Numbered from the stretch's first letter, positions 1 through 5,816 are shown. The stretch is DNA of 6,016 nucleotides from JACMLD01 sp036500065 (GCA_036500065.1 DASYCT010000251.1:1-6016), one strand, 5' to 3'. Notes: a model not told the origin generated them from the sequence alone. A program made the numbers and translations.

Positions 1-6
1 TTTATT

Positions 7-39
7 CCCGGTTGTGCCTAGTGTGCGACCGGGTTTTTT
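7..39 (+). terminator. Rho-independent terminator, plus strand, at window edge
   Basis: An eight-pair stem (CCCGGTTG at 7-14 with CGACCGGG at 26-33, one G-T wobble) is followed directly by six Ts at 34-39. The T-run lies on the plus strand, so it would end a plus-strand transcript coming from left of the window. It overlaps the stop codon of the minus-strand gene at 38-703, implying two convergent genes. On the minus strand the hairpin is followed by AATAAA rather than a T-run, so it is a poor terminator in that direction. The upstream gene is not visible. Confidence 0.65.
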
Positions 40-703
40 ATAGCAGCGACCGGTTGATGAAGTCCAGCAGCGGTTGCAGCGTTTCCAGTGATTCTGTGAT
101 TTGCTTTGCCAGGGCGGCTGAACTAATATCCTTATCGTTTAGCGGCCGCATGGCCACATAGCATTTCAATTTCAGGTATTCTTCAGCGGGATTCCCCTTC
201 TCAAACTCTCTCGGCAGGCGGCTCAGGCTATACTCCGCGCTTTTATCGATATCGCCGTAAATGGTCTTGAATTTTTTTGAACCGATGATTTTTTTGAATT
301 CATCAAAGCAGTAATCGATTTCCTGCCGCACCTTTTTCAGGTCGTCGGGCAGGGGCATCCAGATGCCGCCGCCGACAAAAGAATCGCCGGGTGAGCAATG
401 AAAATAATAACCCGCATACGGCGATTTTTTACCACCCCGCAGGATGCTGGCGCCGAAATTGGTTTTGTAAGGTGATTTGTCTTTGGAGAAACGGACGTCG
501 CGGTTGATGCGGAACATACATTCCTTGGCAGTAAGGTCTTTGATGGTCGGGTCTTTTTTCCCGTGCTTATCAATGACCAGCTGTATGAGCGCCGCATAAT
601 CTGCTTTAGCGGCTTCGTAGGCCGGGCGGTGCGCTTCGAACCAGGGCCTGTTGTTATTCTTTTTAAGGTCTTTGAGAAATTTGAGGGTGGCGGCTTGCAG
701 CAT
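38..703 (-). CDS. DUF2461 family protein (TIGR02453-like), 221 aa
   Basis: A conserved bacterial protein of unknown biochemical function. The whole length fits the DUF2461/TIGR02453 family (usually about 210-230 residues). The N-terminal helix carries FLKDLKKNNNRPWFEAHRP (residues 9-27), matching the family pattern in which an N-N-x-R-x-WF motif precedes a long helix. The second hallmark, RINRDVRFSKDKSPYKTN (65-82), is very well preserved, followed by a G-rich stretch and a YYFH segment (99-102) with a G-G-G turn at 111-113. There is no signal peptide or membrane segment, so it is probably cytosolic. The ATG at 701-703 is the natural start because the family motif begins a few residues in. 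It stands alone: a strong terminator separates it from the upstream gene on the same strand, so its promoter should lie in 704-752. A four-pair CCGG/CCGG hairpin (707-719) sits just before the start codon; its meaning is unknown. Confidence 0.9.
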   Translation of the reverse strand: MLQAATLKFLKDLKKNNNRPWFEAHRPAYEAAKADYAALIQLVIDKHGKKDPTIKDLTAKECMFRINRDVRFSKDKSPYKTNFGASILRGGKKSPYAGYYFHCSPGDSFVGGGIWMPLPDDLKKVRQEIDYCFDEFKKIIGSKKFKTIYGDIDKSAEYSLSRLPREFEKGNPAEEYLKLKCYVAMRPLNDKDISSAALAKQITESLETLQPLLDFINRSLL

Positions 704-740
704 ATCCCGGTTTTTCCGGCGAAGCTAGCACGGGGAAGGG

Positions 741-785
741 AAATAAAAAAGAAAAGTCACCAGGCATTGTATACCTGGTGACTTT
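741..785 (-). terminator. Strong Rho-independent terminator, minus strand
   Basis: A perfect twelve-pair stem (AAAGTCACCAGG at 753-764 with CCTGGTGACTTT at 774-785) has a nine-base loop. Read on the minus strand it is followed by TCTTTTTTATTT (752-741), a good U-tract. It lies 18 bases past the stop codon of the HNH-like gene at 803-1369 and before the DUF2461 gene, so it ends the former and makes the two genes separate transcription units. On the plus strand the 3' flank is not T-rich. Confidence 0.85.
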
Positions 786-802
786 GCGGGCAGGCAAAAA
801 AA

Positions 803-1369
803 TTATTGTTTTATGCGTCCCCAGTTTTCACCACTCTTGATGCGGTACATAGTCATTTCACTGACGCCGTACTTCTCCGCTAATTTCTTGATTGTGATGT
901 TACGTTTGGGACTACCCAGGGTTTTCTTGATGGTCTTCACCTGGGATGCTGTCAGTTTTAAACCAACAGTGCGGTTTGCCTGAACTTTTTTGTACGCAAT
1001 TTTGGCGGGACTGTGCTGTTGATGTTCGATCATCTTTTCCAGGGTCGCCCATTGCAGGTTTTTAAAACTGTTATCCGTCTTGTCGTGGTTAAGATGGATA
1101 ACGTACTTGTGTTTGTTGGAAGGCTTCTTGCTGAAGAGCCTTGCAATTTCCCTGTGAATGTACAGCGTGCCGTTGTTTCCGGGACGATGCAGATTGAGGG
1201 TTTTGTAGCCGGTGGTAATGGAACCTTGTAACAGTTTTCCGTCCTGAAGCACGTTTGTTTTATAACTGGCTATTCTGCCATGTGAGGATAAGGCGTATTT
1301 GTTTCGGAGCTGCTTCCATCCGGGAAACTGGAGGGGTTTCCACACCTCGCTGGAGAGTGCTTTGATCAT
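803..1369 (-). CDS. NUMOD4/HNH homing-endonuclease-like protein with C-terminal HTH, probably catalytically degraded
   Basis: This 188-residue protein has the modular build of free-standing HNH homing endonucleases of the I-HmuI type. A NUMOD4 DNA-binding motif comes first (EVWKPL at 8-13, then YALSSHGRIAS at 25-35). The HNH core follows: IHREIARLF at 71-79 supplies the usual H-R, and IHLNHDKTDNSFKNLQW (91-107) corresponds to the family pattern DHIDGxKTNNxxxNLxW. A helix-turn-helix (about 138-186) includes IKKLAEKYGVSEMTMYRIKSG. Such proteins nick or cut DNA at specific sites. By eye, the residue before His92, normally Asp or Asn, is Ile, and the position 21 residues after it, normally Asn, is Met113. 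These align with two of the three I-HmuI active-site residues as I recall them, so the protein may bind DNA without cutting it. The start ATG (1367-1369) has a weak AAAGG upstream. It is transcribed alone and ends in a strong terminator. No intron or split gene is visible nearby. Confidence 0.85.
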   Translation of the reverse strand: MIKALSSEVWKPLQFPGWKQLRNKYALSSHGRIASYKTNVLQDGKLLQGSITTGYKTLNLHRPGNNGTLYIHREIARLFSKKPSNKHKYVIHLNHDKTDNSFKNLQWATLEKMIEHQQHSPAKIAYKKVQANRTVGLKLTASQVKTIKKTLGSPKRNITIKKLAEKYGVSEMTMYRIKSGENWGRIKQ

Positions 1370-1403
1370 TCGCCTTTGATTTTTGGTTTAATTTAAAATT
1401 ACG

Positions 1404-1437
1404 AAAAATTAAATGGTACAATCAAATTCCCGGCAAA
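1404..1437 (-). promoter_or_regulatory. Candidate promoter for the HNH-like gene
   Basis: Read on the minus strand, TAATTTTT (1411-1404) matches seven of eight positions of the Bacteroidota -7 box TAnnTTTG. A TTTG (1437-1434) lies 22 bases further upstream as a possible -33 box. The resulting leader before the ATG at 1369 would be roughly 30 bases. The region is A/T-rich, so chance matches are likely. Confidence 0.3.
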
Positions 1438-1450
1438 ATATTTCTTTTTT

Positions 1451-1467
1451 TCCTGATATTATCAGGA
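1451..1467. repeat. 17-base palindrome between ligA and the HNH-like gene
   Basis: TCCTGATA and TATCAGGA flank a single T, giving a perfect odd-length inverted repeat. It is not a good terminator for ligA: read on the minus strand it is followed by an A-run, and on the plus strand only by TTTC. It lies just upstream of the candidate promoter of the HNH-like gene, whose product has a helix-turn-helix, so an operator role is possible but unproven. The rest of 1370-1560 shows no gene and no clear ligA terminator. Confidence 0.5.
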
Positions 1468-1560
1468 TTTCTTGACCGTAAAGAAGATTAATACCGACTA
1501 TTCAACCCCGTATGTACGAGATTCACTCGCATTTGGTTTCGCGTTAGTGTTAGATTTATT

Positions 1561-3663
1561 TCAGCTTTCCAGCAGCGCCAGGAACTGTTTTTCCGAAATG
1601 ACCCGGACACTGGGTATTTTCTGTGCCTTTTCCAGCTTGGAGCCTGCGTCCTCACCCGCTACCAGGAAATTCAGTTTGCTGCTAACGCTGCCGAGCAGTT
1701 TACCGCCGTGCTTTTCTACCAATTCCTCTGCCTCACTGCGTTTGAGCTCCGTGAGGGTGCCGGTGAACAGGAAGGTTTTTCCCGTTAGGTTGCCGCTCAC
1801 GACGTTTTGTTTTTTATCGTTTTTGAGGTTGACGCCGGCTTTTTCCAATTGCTGGAGCAAGGCCATATTGTCCTTATTGTGGAAGAATTCGTACACACTA
1901 CCGGCTACTTTCGGCCCAACATCCTGCAGTTGTTGTAGTTGGTCCGGCGAAAACCCCGCGAAGTCCGGCAGGTACTCGATTTCGTGGGCCAGCACTTTGG
2001 CGGTCGTTTCGCCTACATAACGGATGCCCAGTCCGAAAATGACCCGGTGCAGCGGTTGCGATTTGGAGTGTTCGATGGCCGCGGTAAGATTGTCGATTGA
2101 TTTCTTTCCGAAACCTTCCAGTTTTGAGATGGCTTCAAAATCGATATGGTAAATGCCCGGGATGCTGGTCAGCAACCCGAGATCATAAAACTTCTTCACG
2201 TTGGCTTCCCCGAAACTTCGGATGTCCATGGCGTCTTTGCTGACGAAATGGATGATACGCTCCACCACCTGTGCCGGGCACGCGGGGTTGATACAACGCC
2301 ATACGGCTTCCGCCTCGGGCTTTACCAGCTTGTGATCACATACCGGGCATTTTTGAGGAAACACAATCGGCTTCTCGGAACCTGTGCGTAATTCCGGTTG
2401 TGATTTGACGATGTAAGGGATTACATCGCCCGCCCGCTCCACCAATACAGTATCGCCGATCATCAGCCCTTTTTCGCGGATCACTTCTTCATTAAAAAGG
2501 GAAACAGAGGTTACGGTTACCCCGCCGATGGCTACAGGATCTATCTTGGCAACGGGAGTCACGGAGCCGGTGCGGCCCACCTGGAATTCTACATTGCGAA
2601 GCTGGCTGGTGCCCTGGCGCGCCTTGAATTTATAGGCGATGGCCCAGCGTGGATGGTGGGTAGTCATGCCCAGCCGGTCCTGCAATGCGAGGTCATTTAC
2701 TTTTACGACCATCCCGTCGATCTCATAAGGCAGGTTGTCGCGACCTTCTTCAAAGCCGGTACAATGTTTAATTACTGCGTCGATGCCTTTTACTACTACC
2801 TTTTCTTTTACCGGGCTGCGGAAACCCAGGTTCCAGAGCATTTCCAGCGTACTGGCGTGATGGTCCAGGGCAACGCGTTTGGGCGCATTACCCGGCAGGT
2901 TAACGTGGTAGCTCAGGTGGTATAAAAAAGCTTCCAGGTTTCTGCGCCGCACTTCTGCGGGGTCTTTGATGCGCAGGGAGCCGGAGGCGGCATTACGCGG
3001 GTTGGCCAGCGGTGGCAGGTTTTGCTCTGCCAGGTCGTCGTTGTATTTCTTAAAACTTTTTTTACTCATCAGCACTTCGCCGCGTATCTCGGCAACCTGT
3101 ACTCCATAGTCGGAAAAAGCCGCCGCCAGCGGTACCGAGCGTATCTGCCGGATATTCGTGGTAATATCATCTCCCGCCACGCCATCGCCCCGGGTAGCGG
3201 CCCGGGTGAGGTTATCGTTTTCATATACCAGTGAAATGCTGGCCCCGTCAAACTTGGGCTCCACGCAGTATTCGATATCGGTGAGCCCGCTTAGCTCCCG
3301 CGCCTTGCGGTCCCAGTCGCGCAGGTCCTCTGCATTGTAAGAGTTTTCCAGCGACAGCATCGGTACAAGGTGCTGCACGGTGGGGAAATCCTTGGTGAGT
3401 CCTTTGGCGATGCGGTGGGTGGGAGAGTCGGGGCTAACTATCTCCGGGTGCTCAGCTTCCAGTTTTTCCAGCGCCTTAAAGAGCTGGTCGTACTCGGCAT
3501 CCGGGATAAGCGGGTCACTCATTATATAATAGCGGTACTCGTGGAAGTGCAGGATCTTTCTCAGATCGGCTACCCCGGATAGTTTCAGGCCCTTGTCCCG
3601 GCTCTTTTCCAGGAGCTGTTTGGTGAGCTGGCTCAACTGGCGTGTTTGGTCGGCAGAATACAT
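1561..3663 (-). CDS. ligA: NAD-dependent DNA ligase LigA, 700 aa, complete
   Basis: Seals nicks in duplex DNA during replication and repair, using NAD+ as adenylate donor and releasing NMN; essential in most bacteria. All domains are visible in order. Domain Ia (about 33-65) has the NMN-binding pattern HEYRYYIMSDPLIPDAEYD. The adenylation domain has the catalytic lysine K137 in EPKFDG (135-140), RAATRGDG (154-161), RGEV (194-197), NPRNAASGSLR (221-231) and DGMVVKVN (316-323). The OB fold follows (about 335-420). A four-cysteine zinc finger uses C439, C442, C457 and C462. Helix-hairpin-helix repeats lie at about 480-595, and a C-terminal BRCT domain at about 622-700. Length is normal for the family (about 670-700) and no key residue is missing. 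The ATG at 3661-3663 gives a typical Bacteroidota N-terminus. It is divergent from the NUDIX regulator gene and appears monocistronic, since the next minus-strand gene lies 191 bases downstream and has its own candidate promoter. Confidence 0.98.
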   Translation of the reverse strand: MYSADQTRQLSQLTKQLLEKSRDKGLKLSGVADLRKILHFHEYRYYIMSDPLIPDAEYDQLFKALEKLEAEHPEIVSPDSPTHRIAKGLTKDFPTVQHLVPMLSLENSYNAEDLRDWDRKARELSGLTDIEYCVEPKFDGASISLVYENDNLTRAATRGDGVAGDDITTNIRQIRSVPLAAAFSDYGVQVAEIRGEVLMSKKSFKKYNDDLAEQNLPPLANPRNAASGSLRIKDPAEVRRRNLEAFLYHLSYHVNLPGNAPKRVALDHHASTLEMLWNLGFRSPVKEKVVVKGIDAVIKHCTGFEEGRDNLPYEIDGMVVKVNDLALQDRLGMTTHHPRWAIAYKFKARQGTSQLRNVEFQVGRTGSVTPVAKIDPVAIGGVTVTSVSLFNEEVIREKGLMIGDTVLVERAGDVIPYIVKSQPELRTGSEKPIVFPQKCPVCDHKLVKPEAEAVWRCINPACPAQVVERIIHFVSKDAMDIRSFGEANVKKFYDLGLLTSIPGIYHIDFEAISKLEGFGKKSIDNLTAAIEHSKSQPLHRVIFGLGIRYVGETTAKVLAHEIEYLPDFAGFSPDQLQQLQDVGPKVAGSVYEFFHNKDNMALLQQLEKAGVNLKNDKKQNVVSGNLTGKTFLFTGTLTELKRSEAEELVEKHGGKLLGSVSSKLNFLVAGEDAGSKLEKAQKIPSVRVISEKQFLALLES

Positions 3664-3814
3664 AAAAAGGTTTTGTCAGCATAAAATTAAGGGAATGGCA
3701 AACTATCCGTCCGCCAATTATAAAATCGCCTTAATAAAAATTAGCATGGATATGTGGGCAGTACATTAAATTCGTAGTTCTTAACGTTTTAACAAACCCG
3801 TAAACGATCAACTA
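3664..3814. promoter_or_regulatory. Divergent promoter region between ligA and the NUDIX regulator
   Basis: This 151-base gap must hold promoters for both genes. On the minus strand, TATAATTG (3722-3715) fits seven of eight positions of the TAnnTTTG box and would give ligA a leader of about 45 bases. On the plus strand, TAAATTCG (3767-3774) fits seven of eight and would serve the regulator gene. Neither has a clear TTTG at the -33 spacing. No Shine-Dalgarno site precedes either start codon, which is normal for Bacteroidota. No convincing palindromic operator was found; TTAACGTTTTAA (3781-3792) is only a loose inverted repeat. Confidence 0.35.
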
Positions 3815-4552
3815 ATGGCTGCTGACGTTGCAATGAATAAGAAACAAACAAATATCAGGACCATCTTAAAGCAGCTCGAAAGCGACGACTTGAACGGCAT
3901 CTCCGTGGATTGTGTAATATTCGGTTTTGATGAAAATGAATTAAAGGTGCTGCTCATAAAATCCGATCTAAAAAACTTTGAGGGCAAATGGTCCCTGCTC
4001 GGTGATTTGATAGGCAGCAAGGAAACACTGGACGCAGCAGCCTATCGCATATTAAGAGAACGGACAGGTATGGACGATGTATACCTGGAACAGGTTAAAT
4101 CATTCGGTGAAGTGAATCGCCACCCCGCGGCAAGGATCATAACGGTGGCGTATTGCTCGCTTATCAATGTGCAGCAGCACCAGATTAAGAAAATGGACAA
4201 CGAACTACACTGGCACAAGGTAAAGCATATCAAAGAAATGGCCTTCGATCACAAAACGATACTCGACGTGTGTTACGAATGGCTGCAAAAAAGAATACAG
4301 GAACACCCGCTTGGTTTTAGTTTGTTGCCAAAAAAATTCTCCCTGCGCGAATTGCAGAATTTATACGAAGCCATCCTCGATGTGAGTCTTGACCGCCGGA
4401 ATTTCCGGAAGAAATTCTTTTCGATGGACCTCCTGGAAGATACCGGCGAATACGAAGCAGATGTCCCGCACCGCCCGGGGAAACTGTATAAGTTCAATTA
4501 CGAAAAATACCAGAAAAAAGAAAGAAAGAAATGGTTTGGGATTGATTTTTAG
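3815..4552 (+). CDS. NUDIX-domain transcriptional regulator with C-terminal winged helix (NrtR/AraR-like)
   Basis: A 245-residue two-domain protein. Residues about 27-145 form a NUDIX fold (NGISVDCVIFGFDE at 27-40, KWSLLGDLIG at 58-67). The NUDIX box should read GX5EX7REUXEEXGU; here it is D64, E70, R78-I79-L80, E82-R83 and G85. The glycine and two of the three metal-binding glutamates of REUXEE are therefore lost, and hydrolase activity is unlikely. Residues about 165-240 (FSLRELQNLYEAIL at 175-188, NFRKKFF at 196-202, GKLYKFN at 222-228) match the winged-helix domain of NrtR-type regulators. Known relatives repress NAD biosynthesis genes (NrtR) or, in Bacteroides, arabinose use (AraR); the fold then senses a small ligand rather than hydrolysing it. 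The ligand here cannot be read from sequence. The start ATG at 3815 is used; Met7 (3833) is also possible. The gene is divergent from ligA and converges on the AraC-family gene with 13 bases between stop codons. Confidence 0.9.
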   Translation: MAADVAMNKKQTNIRTILKQLESDDLNGISVDCVIFGFDENELKVLLIKSDLKNFEGKWSLLGDLIGSKETLDAAAYRILRERTGMDDVYLEQVKSFGEVNRHPAARIITVAYCSLINVQQHQIKKMDNELHWHKVKHIKEMAFDHKTILDVCYEWLQKRIQEHPLGFSLLPKKFSLRELQNLYEAILDVSLDRRNFRKKFFSMDLLEDTGEYEADVPHRPGKLYKFNYEKYQKKERKKWFGIDF

Positions 4553-4565
4553 TGACCACCAACAC

Positions 4566-5423
4566 TCACTTCGCCTTCTTAAACTCCGAAGGCGTCTTCT
4601 TCATGATGGCCTTAAATACCTTGTTGAAATAGGTAACGTTGTTAAACCCACATTCAAAACACGCGTCGGCGATCGATTTTTCCTGCTGCAATAATATACA
4701 GGCCTGTTGTATGCGGTACTGGTTGATAAAATCGGTAAACGTGATGTTCATTATTTTCTTAAAATAATTGCAGAAAGCCGGTACGGTAAGATGGGCGACA
4801 TCAGCTACTTTCTTTATTTCAATCTCCTCGTCATAATGCTGTTCCACATAATGGAAGATGCTTTTAAGTCGTTCGTGGTGCTTCTGCACGGTAAGCGGAA
4901 GAAAACCCTGCGGCAGGTTGAGCATGGTGTAATCGGTGGAAGTGGCCAGGTATTGCAGGAGGGCTATCAGTTCTATAAATCGATCAAAGGGCGAGAGTTT
5001 TAAAAGCCGGAGCAGTTTTTTGGTGGCTTTCTCCCGGGTGGCGCCGTTAAAGCTGACACCATATTTAACTCTTTCAAGGAACGGGGTAAGCGGTCCCAAT
5101 TCGGGACGGGTGAGCAATGACTGGTTGAATACGTCTTCTTTGATCTGGATGACGATTTCTTCGTGCAGGCCGTGGGCGTTCAAGCCAAAACCGGCATGCG
5201 GCAGGTTGGGACCCATGATGACAAGGTCGCCGTCATCGTAACTGCTGAAGTGGTTTCCTACATGGCGGGTGCCACTACCGGAAAGAACACAGACAATTTC
5301 ATATTCCGGGTGATAATGATATTGCCAGGCATGTCTTTCAGCAATTGTTTTCTGGTGCAGCAGCCTAAAAGAACTGCCCTCATCGGGATGTACAATCTCG
5401 AATTCTACTCTCATGTGTTTCAT
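4566..5423 (-). CDS. AraC-family transcriptional regulator with N-terminal cupin ligand domain
   Basis: With the ATG at 5421-5423 the protein has 285 residues (ATG at 5412-5414 would give 282). An in-frame TTG at 5439-5441 could extend it by six residues, but it lies inside a palindrome and close to the likely transcription start, so it is disfavoured. Counting from the 5423 ATG, the N-terminal half is a cupin. HYHPEYEIV (36-44), GD (65-66) and PNLPH (72-76) keep the His and Glu positions used for ligand or metal binding in sugar-responsive AraC proteins. The C-terminal domain (about 185-280) holds two helix-turn-helix units: IKKVADVAHLTVPAFCNYFK (203-222) and IADACFECGFNNVTYFNKVF (251-270), followed by the usual TPSEFKK ending. 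The family mostly activates sugar-uptake and catabolism genes on binding a ligand. The divergent neighbour is a probable SusC-type receptor, the natural target. Its 3' end nearly abuts that of the NUDIX regulator gene. Confidence 0.93.
   Translation of the reverse strand: MKHMRVEFEIVHPDEGSSFRLLHQKTIAERHAWQYHYHPEYEIVCVLSGSGTRHVGNHFSSYDDGDLVIMGPNLPHAGFGLNAHGLHEEIVIQIKEDVFNQSLLTRPELGPLTPFLERVKYGVSFNGATREKATKKLLRLLKLSPFDRFIELIALLQYLATSTDYTMLNLPQGFLPLTVQKHHERLKSIFHYVEQHYDEEIEIKKVADVAHLTVPAFCNYFKKIMNITFTDFINQYRIQQACILLQQEKSIADACFECGFNNVTYFNKVFKAIMKKTPSEFKKAK
4572..4602 (+). terminator. Possible weak plus-strand terminator for the NUDIX regulator
   Basis: A perfect seven-pair stem (CGCCTTC at 4572-4578, GAAGGCG at 4588-4594) with a nine-base loop is followed by TCTTCTTC, a broken T-tract. 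It lies 20 bases past the regulator's stop codon but inside the 3' coding end of the convergent AraC gene, so codon use there must also fit the protein. It is the only terminator-like structure seen between the two convergent genes. Confidence 0.35.
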
Positions 5424-5429
5424 ATGGCT

Positions 5430-5451
5430 ATTTGGTCGCAAACCAAATTTA
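5430..5451 (-). promoter_or_regulatory. Candidate promoter of the AraC-family gene overlapped by a palindromic operator
   Basis: Read on the minus strand, TAAATTTG (5451-5444) is a full match to the Bacteroidota -7 box TAnnTTTG. It overlaps an inverted repeat, ATTTGGT (5430-5436) and ACCAAAT (5442-5448), with a five-base spacer. The transcription start would fall roughly at 5437-5440, about 15 bases before the ATG at 5423. A protein bound to the palindrome would block this promoter, as in autorepression. No clear -33 box was seen. Confidence 0.45.
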
Positions 5452-5553
5452 GAGCTTAATATAGATTAATAAGACATTAATGCAGATGATTTTTTTTAAA
5501 ATTATTTAGTGGAATTTTGATAAATAAGTTGCCGAAATGAAAACTCTTAACAG

Positions 5554-5589
5554 TTTTTTATCATTTTAAGAGGATTTTTTATCATTTTA
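5554..5589. repeat. Exact 15-base direct repeat, 21-base period
   Basis: TTTTTTATCATTTTA occurs at 5554-5568 and again at 5575-5589 with no mismatch, so corresponding bases are 21 apart, two helical turns. A further TTATCA at 5598-5603 may be a decayed third copy, 19 bases on. The first copy is also enclosed by an inverted repeat, CTCTTAA (5544-5550) and TTAAGAG (5566-5572). Tandem half-sites about 21 bases apart are the geometry bound by AraC at its own araI sites, so this is a candidate binding site for the adjacent regulator. Confidence 0.6.
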
Positions 5590-5767
5590 TGCACTGATTA
5601 TCAATAAAGTTTAATTGTTTTTTAATACGTAGCAGGGGCTGTGCATTGATTTTTGATCCGTAAAAAGCCCATCGTTTCGGTACAGCATAACATATAGAAT
5701 GTTGATTCTCCTGAAATGTGTGCAGCAGGATTTTTTAGGACAATGTCAGCATAGAAGGAGGAATCAT

Positions 5768-5793
5768 ATTACCAGGATAAGAGCATTACCAGG
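5768..5793. repeat. Nine-base direct repeat upstream of the receptor gene
   Basis: ATTACCAGG occurs at 5768-5776 and 5785-5793 with a 17-base period; a related CATTATC lies at 5814-5820. The second copy falls where the -33 element would sit relative to the candidate -7 box at 5817-5824, a usual position for an activator that touches RNA polymerase. The role is inferred from position only. Confidence 0.45.
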
Positions 5794-5816
5794 TCATATA
5801 TAAGATAAACGGACAT

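Noticed and set aside
563..781. Plus-strand open frame of 72 codons over the DUF2461 start and the terminator
   Set aside because: It runs antisense to a well-supported gene and through a strong terminator hairpin, with no family resemblance.
803..1369. HNH gene as part of an intron, prophage or defence island
   Set aside because: No split host gene, integrase, attachment repeats or phage genes are visible; ligA and the DUF2461 gene on either side are intact chromosomal genes.
1441..1471. Hairpin at 1451-1467 as a ligA terminator
   Set aside because: On the ligA strand the hairpin is followed by As, not Ts, and it is about 95 bases past the stop codon.
1472..2020. A 182-codon plus-strand open frame antisense to the ligA 3' end
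   Set aside because: Its product is Ser/Leu/Pro-rich low-grade sequence produced by the complement of LigA BRCT and HhH codons, with no recognisable family; LigA on the other strand is certain.
5439..5441. In-frame TTG as start of the AraC-family protein (291 aa)
   Set aside because: It lies inside a palindrome and next to the presumed transcription start; ATG codons 6 and 9 codons later give a normal family N-terminus.
5537..5569. Ten-codon open frame (ATG at 5537) that could be a leader peptide
   Set aside because: No codon bias towards a regulatory amino acid and no following attenuator; it simply overlaps the first copy of the 15-base repeat.
5709..5736. Possible terminator or attenuator: TCCTG/CAGGA stem followed by six Ts
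   Set aside because: Only five pairs around a 12-base loop; too weak to call without RNA data.
5755..5761. A textbook Shine-Dalgarno sequence AAGGAGG
   Set aside because: No ATG, GTG or TTG follows at a usable distance, and Bacteroidota rarely rely on such sites; the receptor ATG is about 94 bases away.
5699..5803. 34-codon open frame (ATG at 5699, TAA ending at 5803) before the receptor gene
   Set aside because: No ribosome-binding signal, no family resemblance, and it runs through the direct repeat thought to be regulatory; open frames this short are expected by chance.
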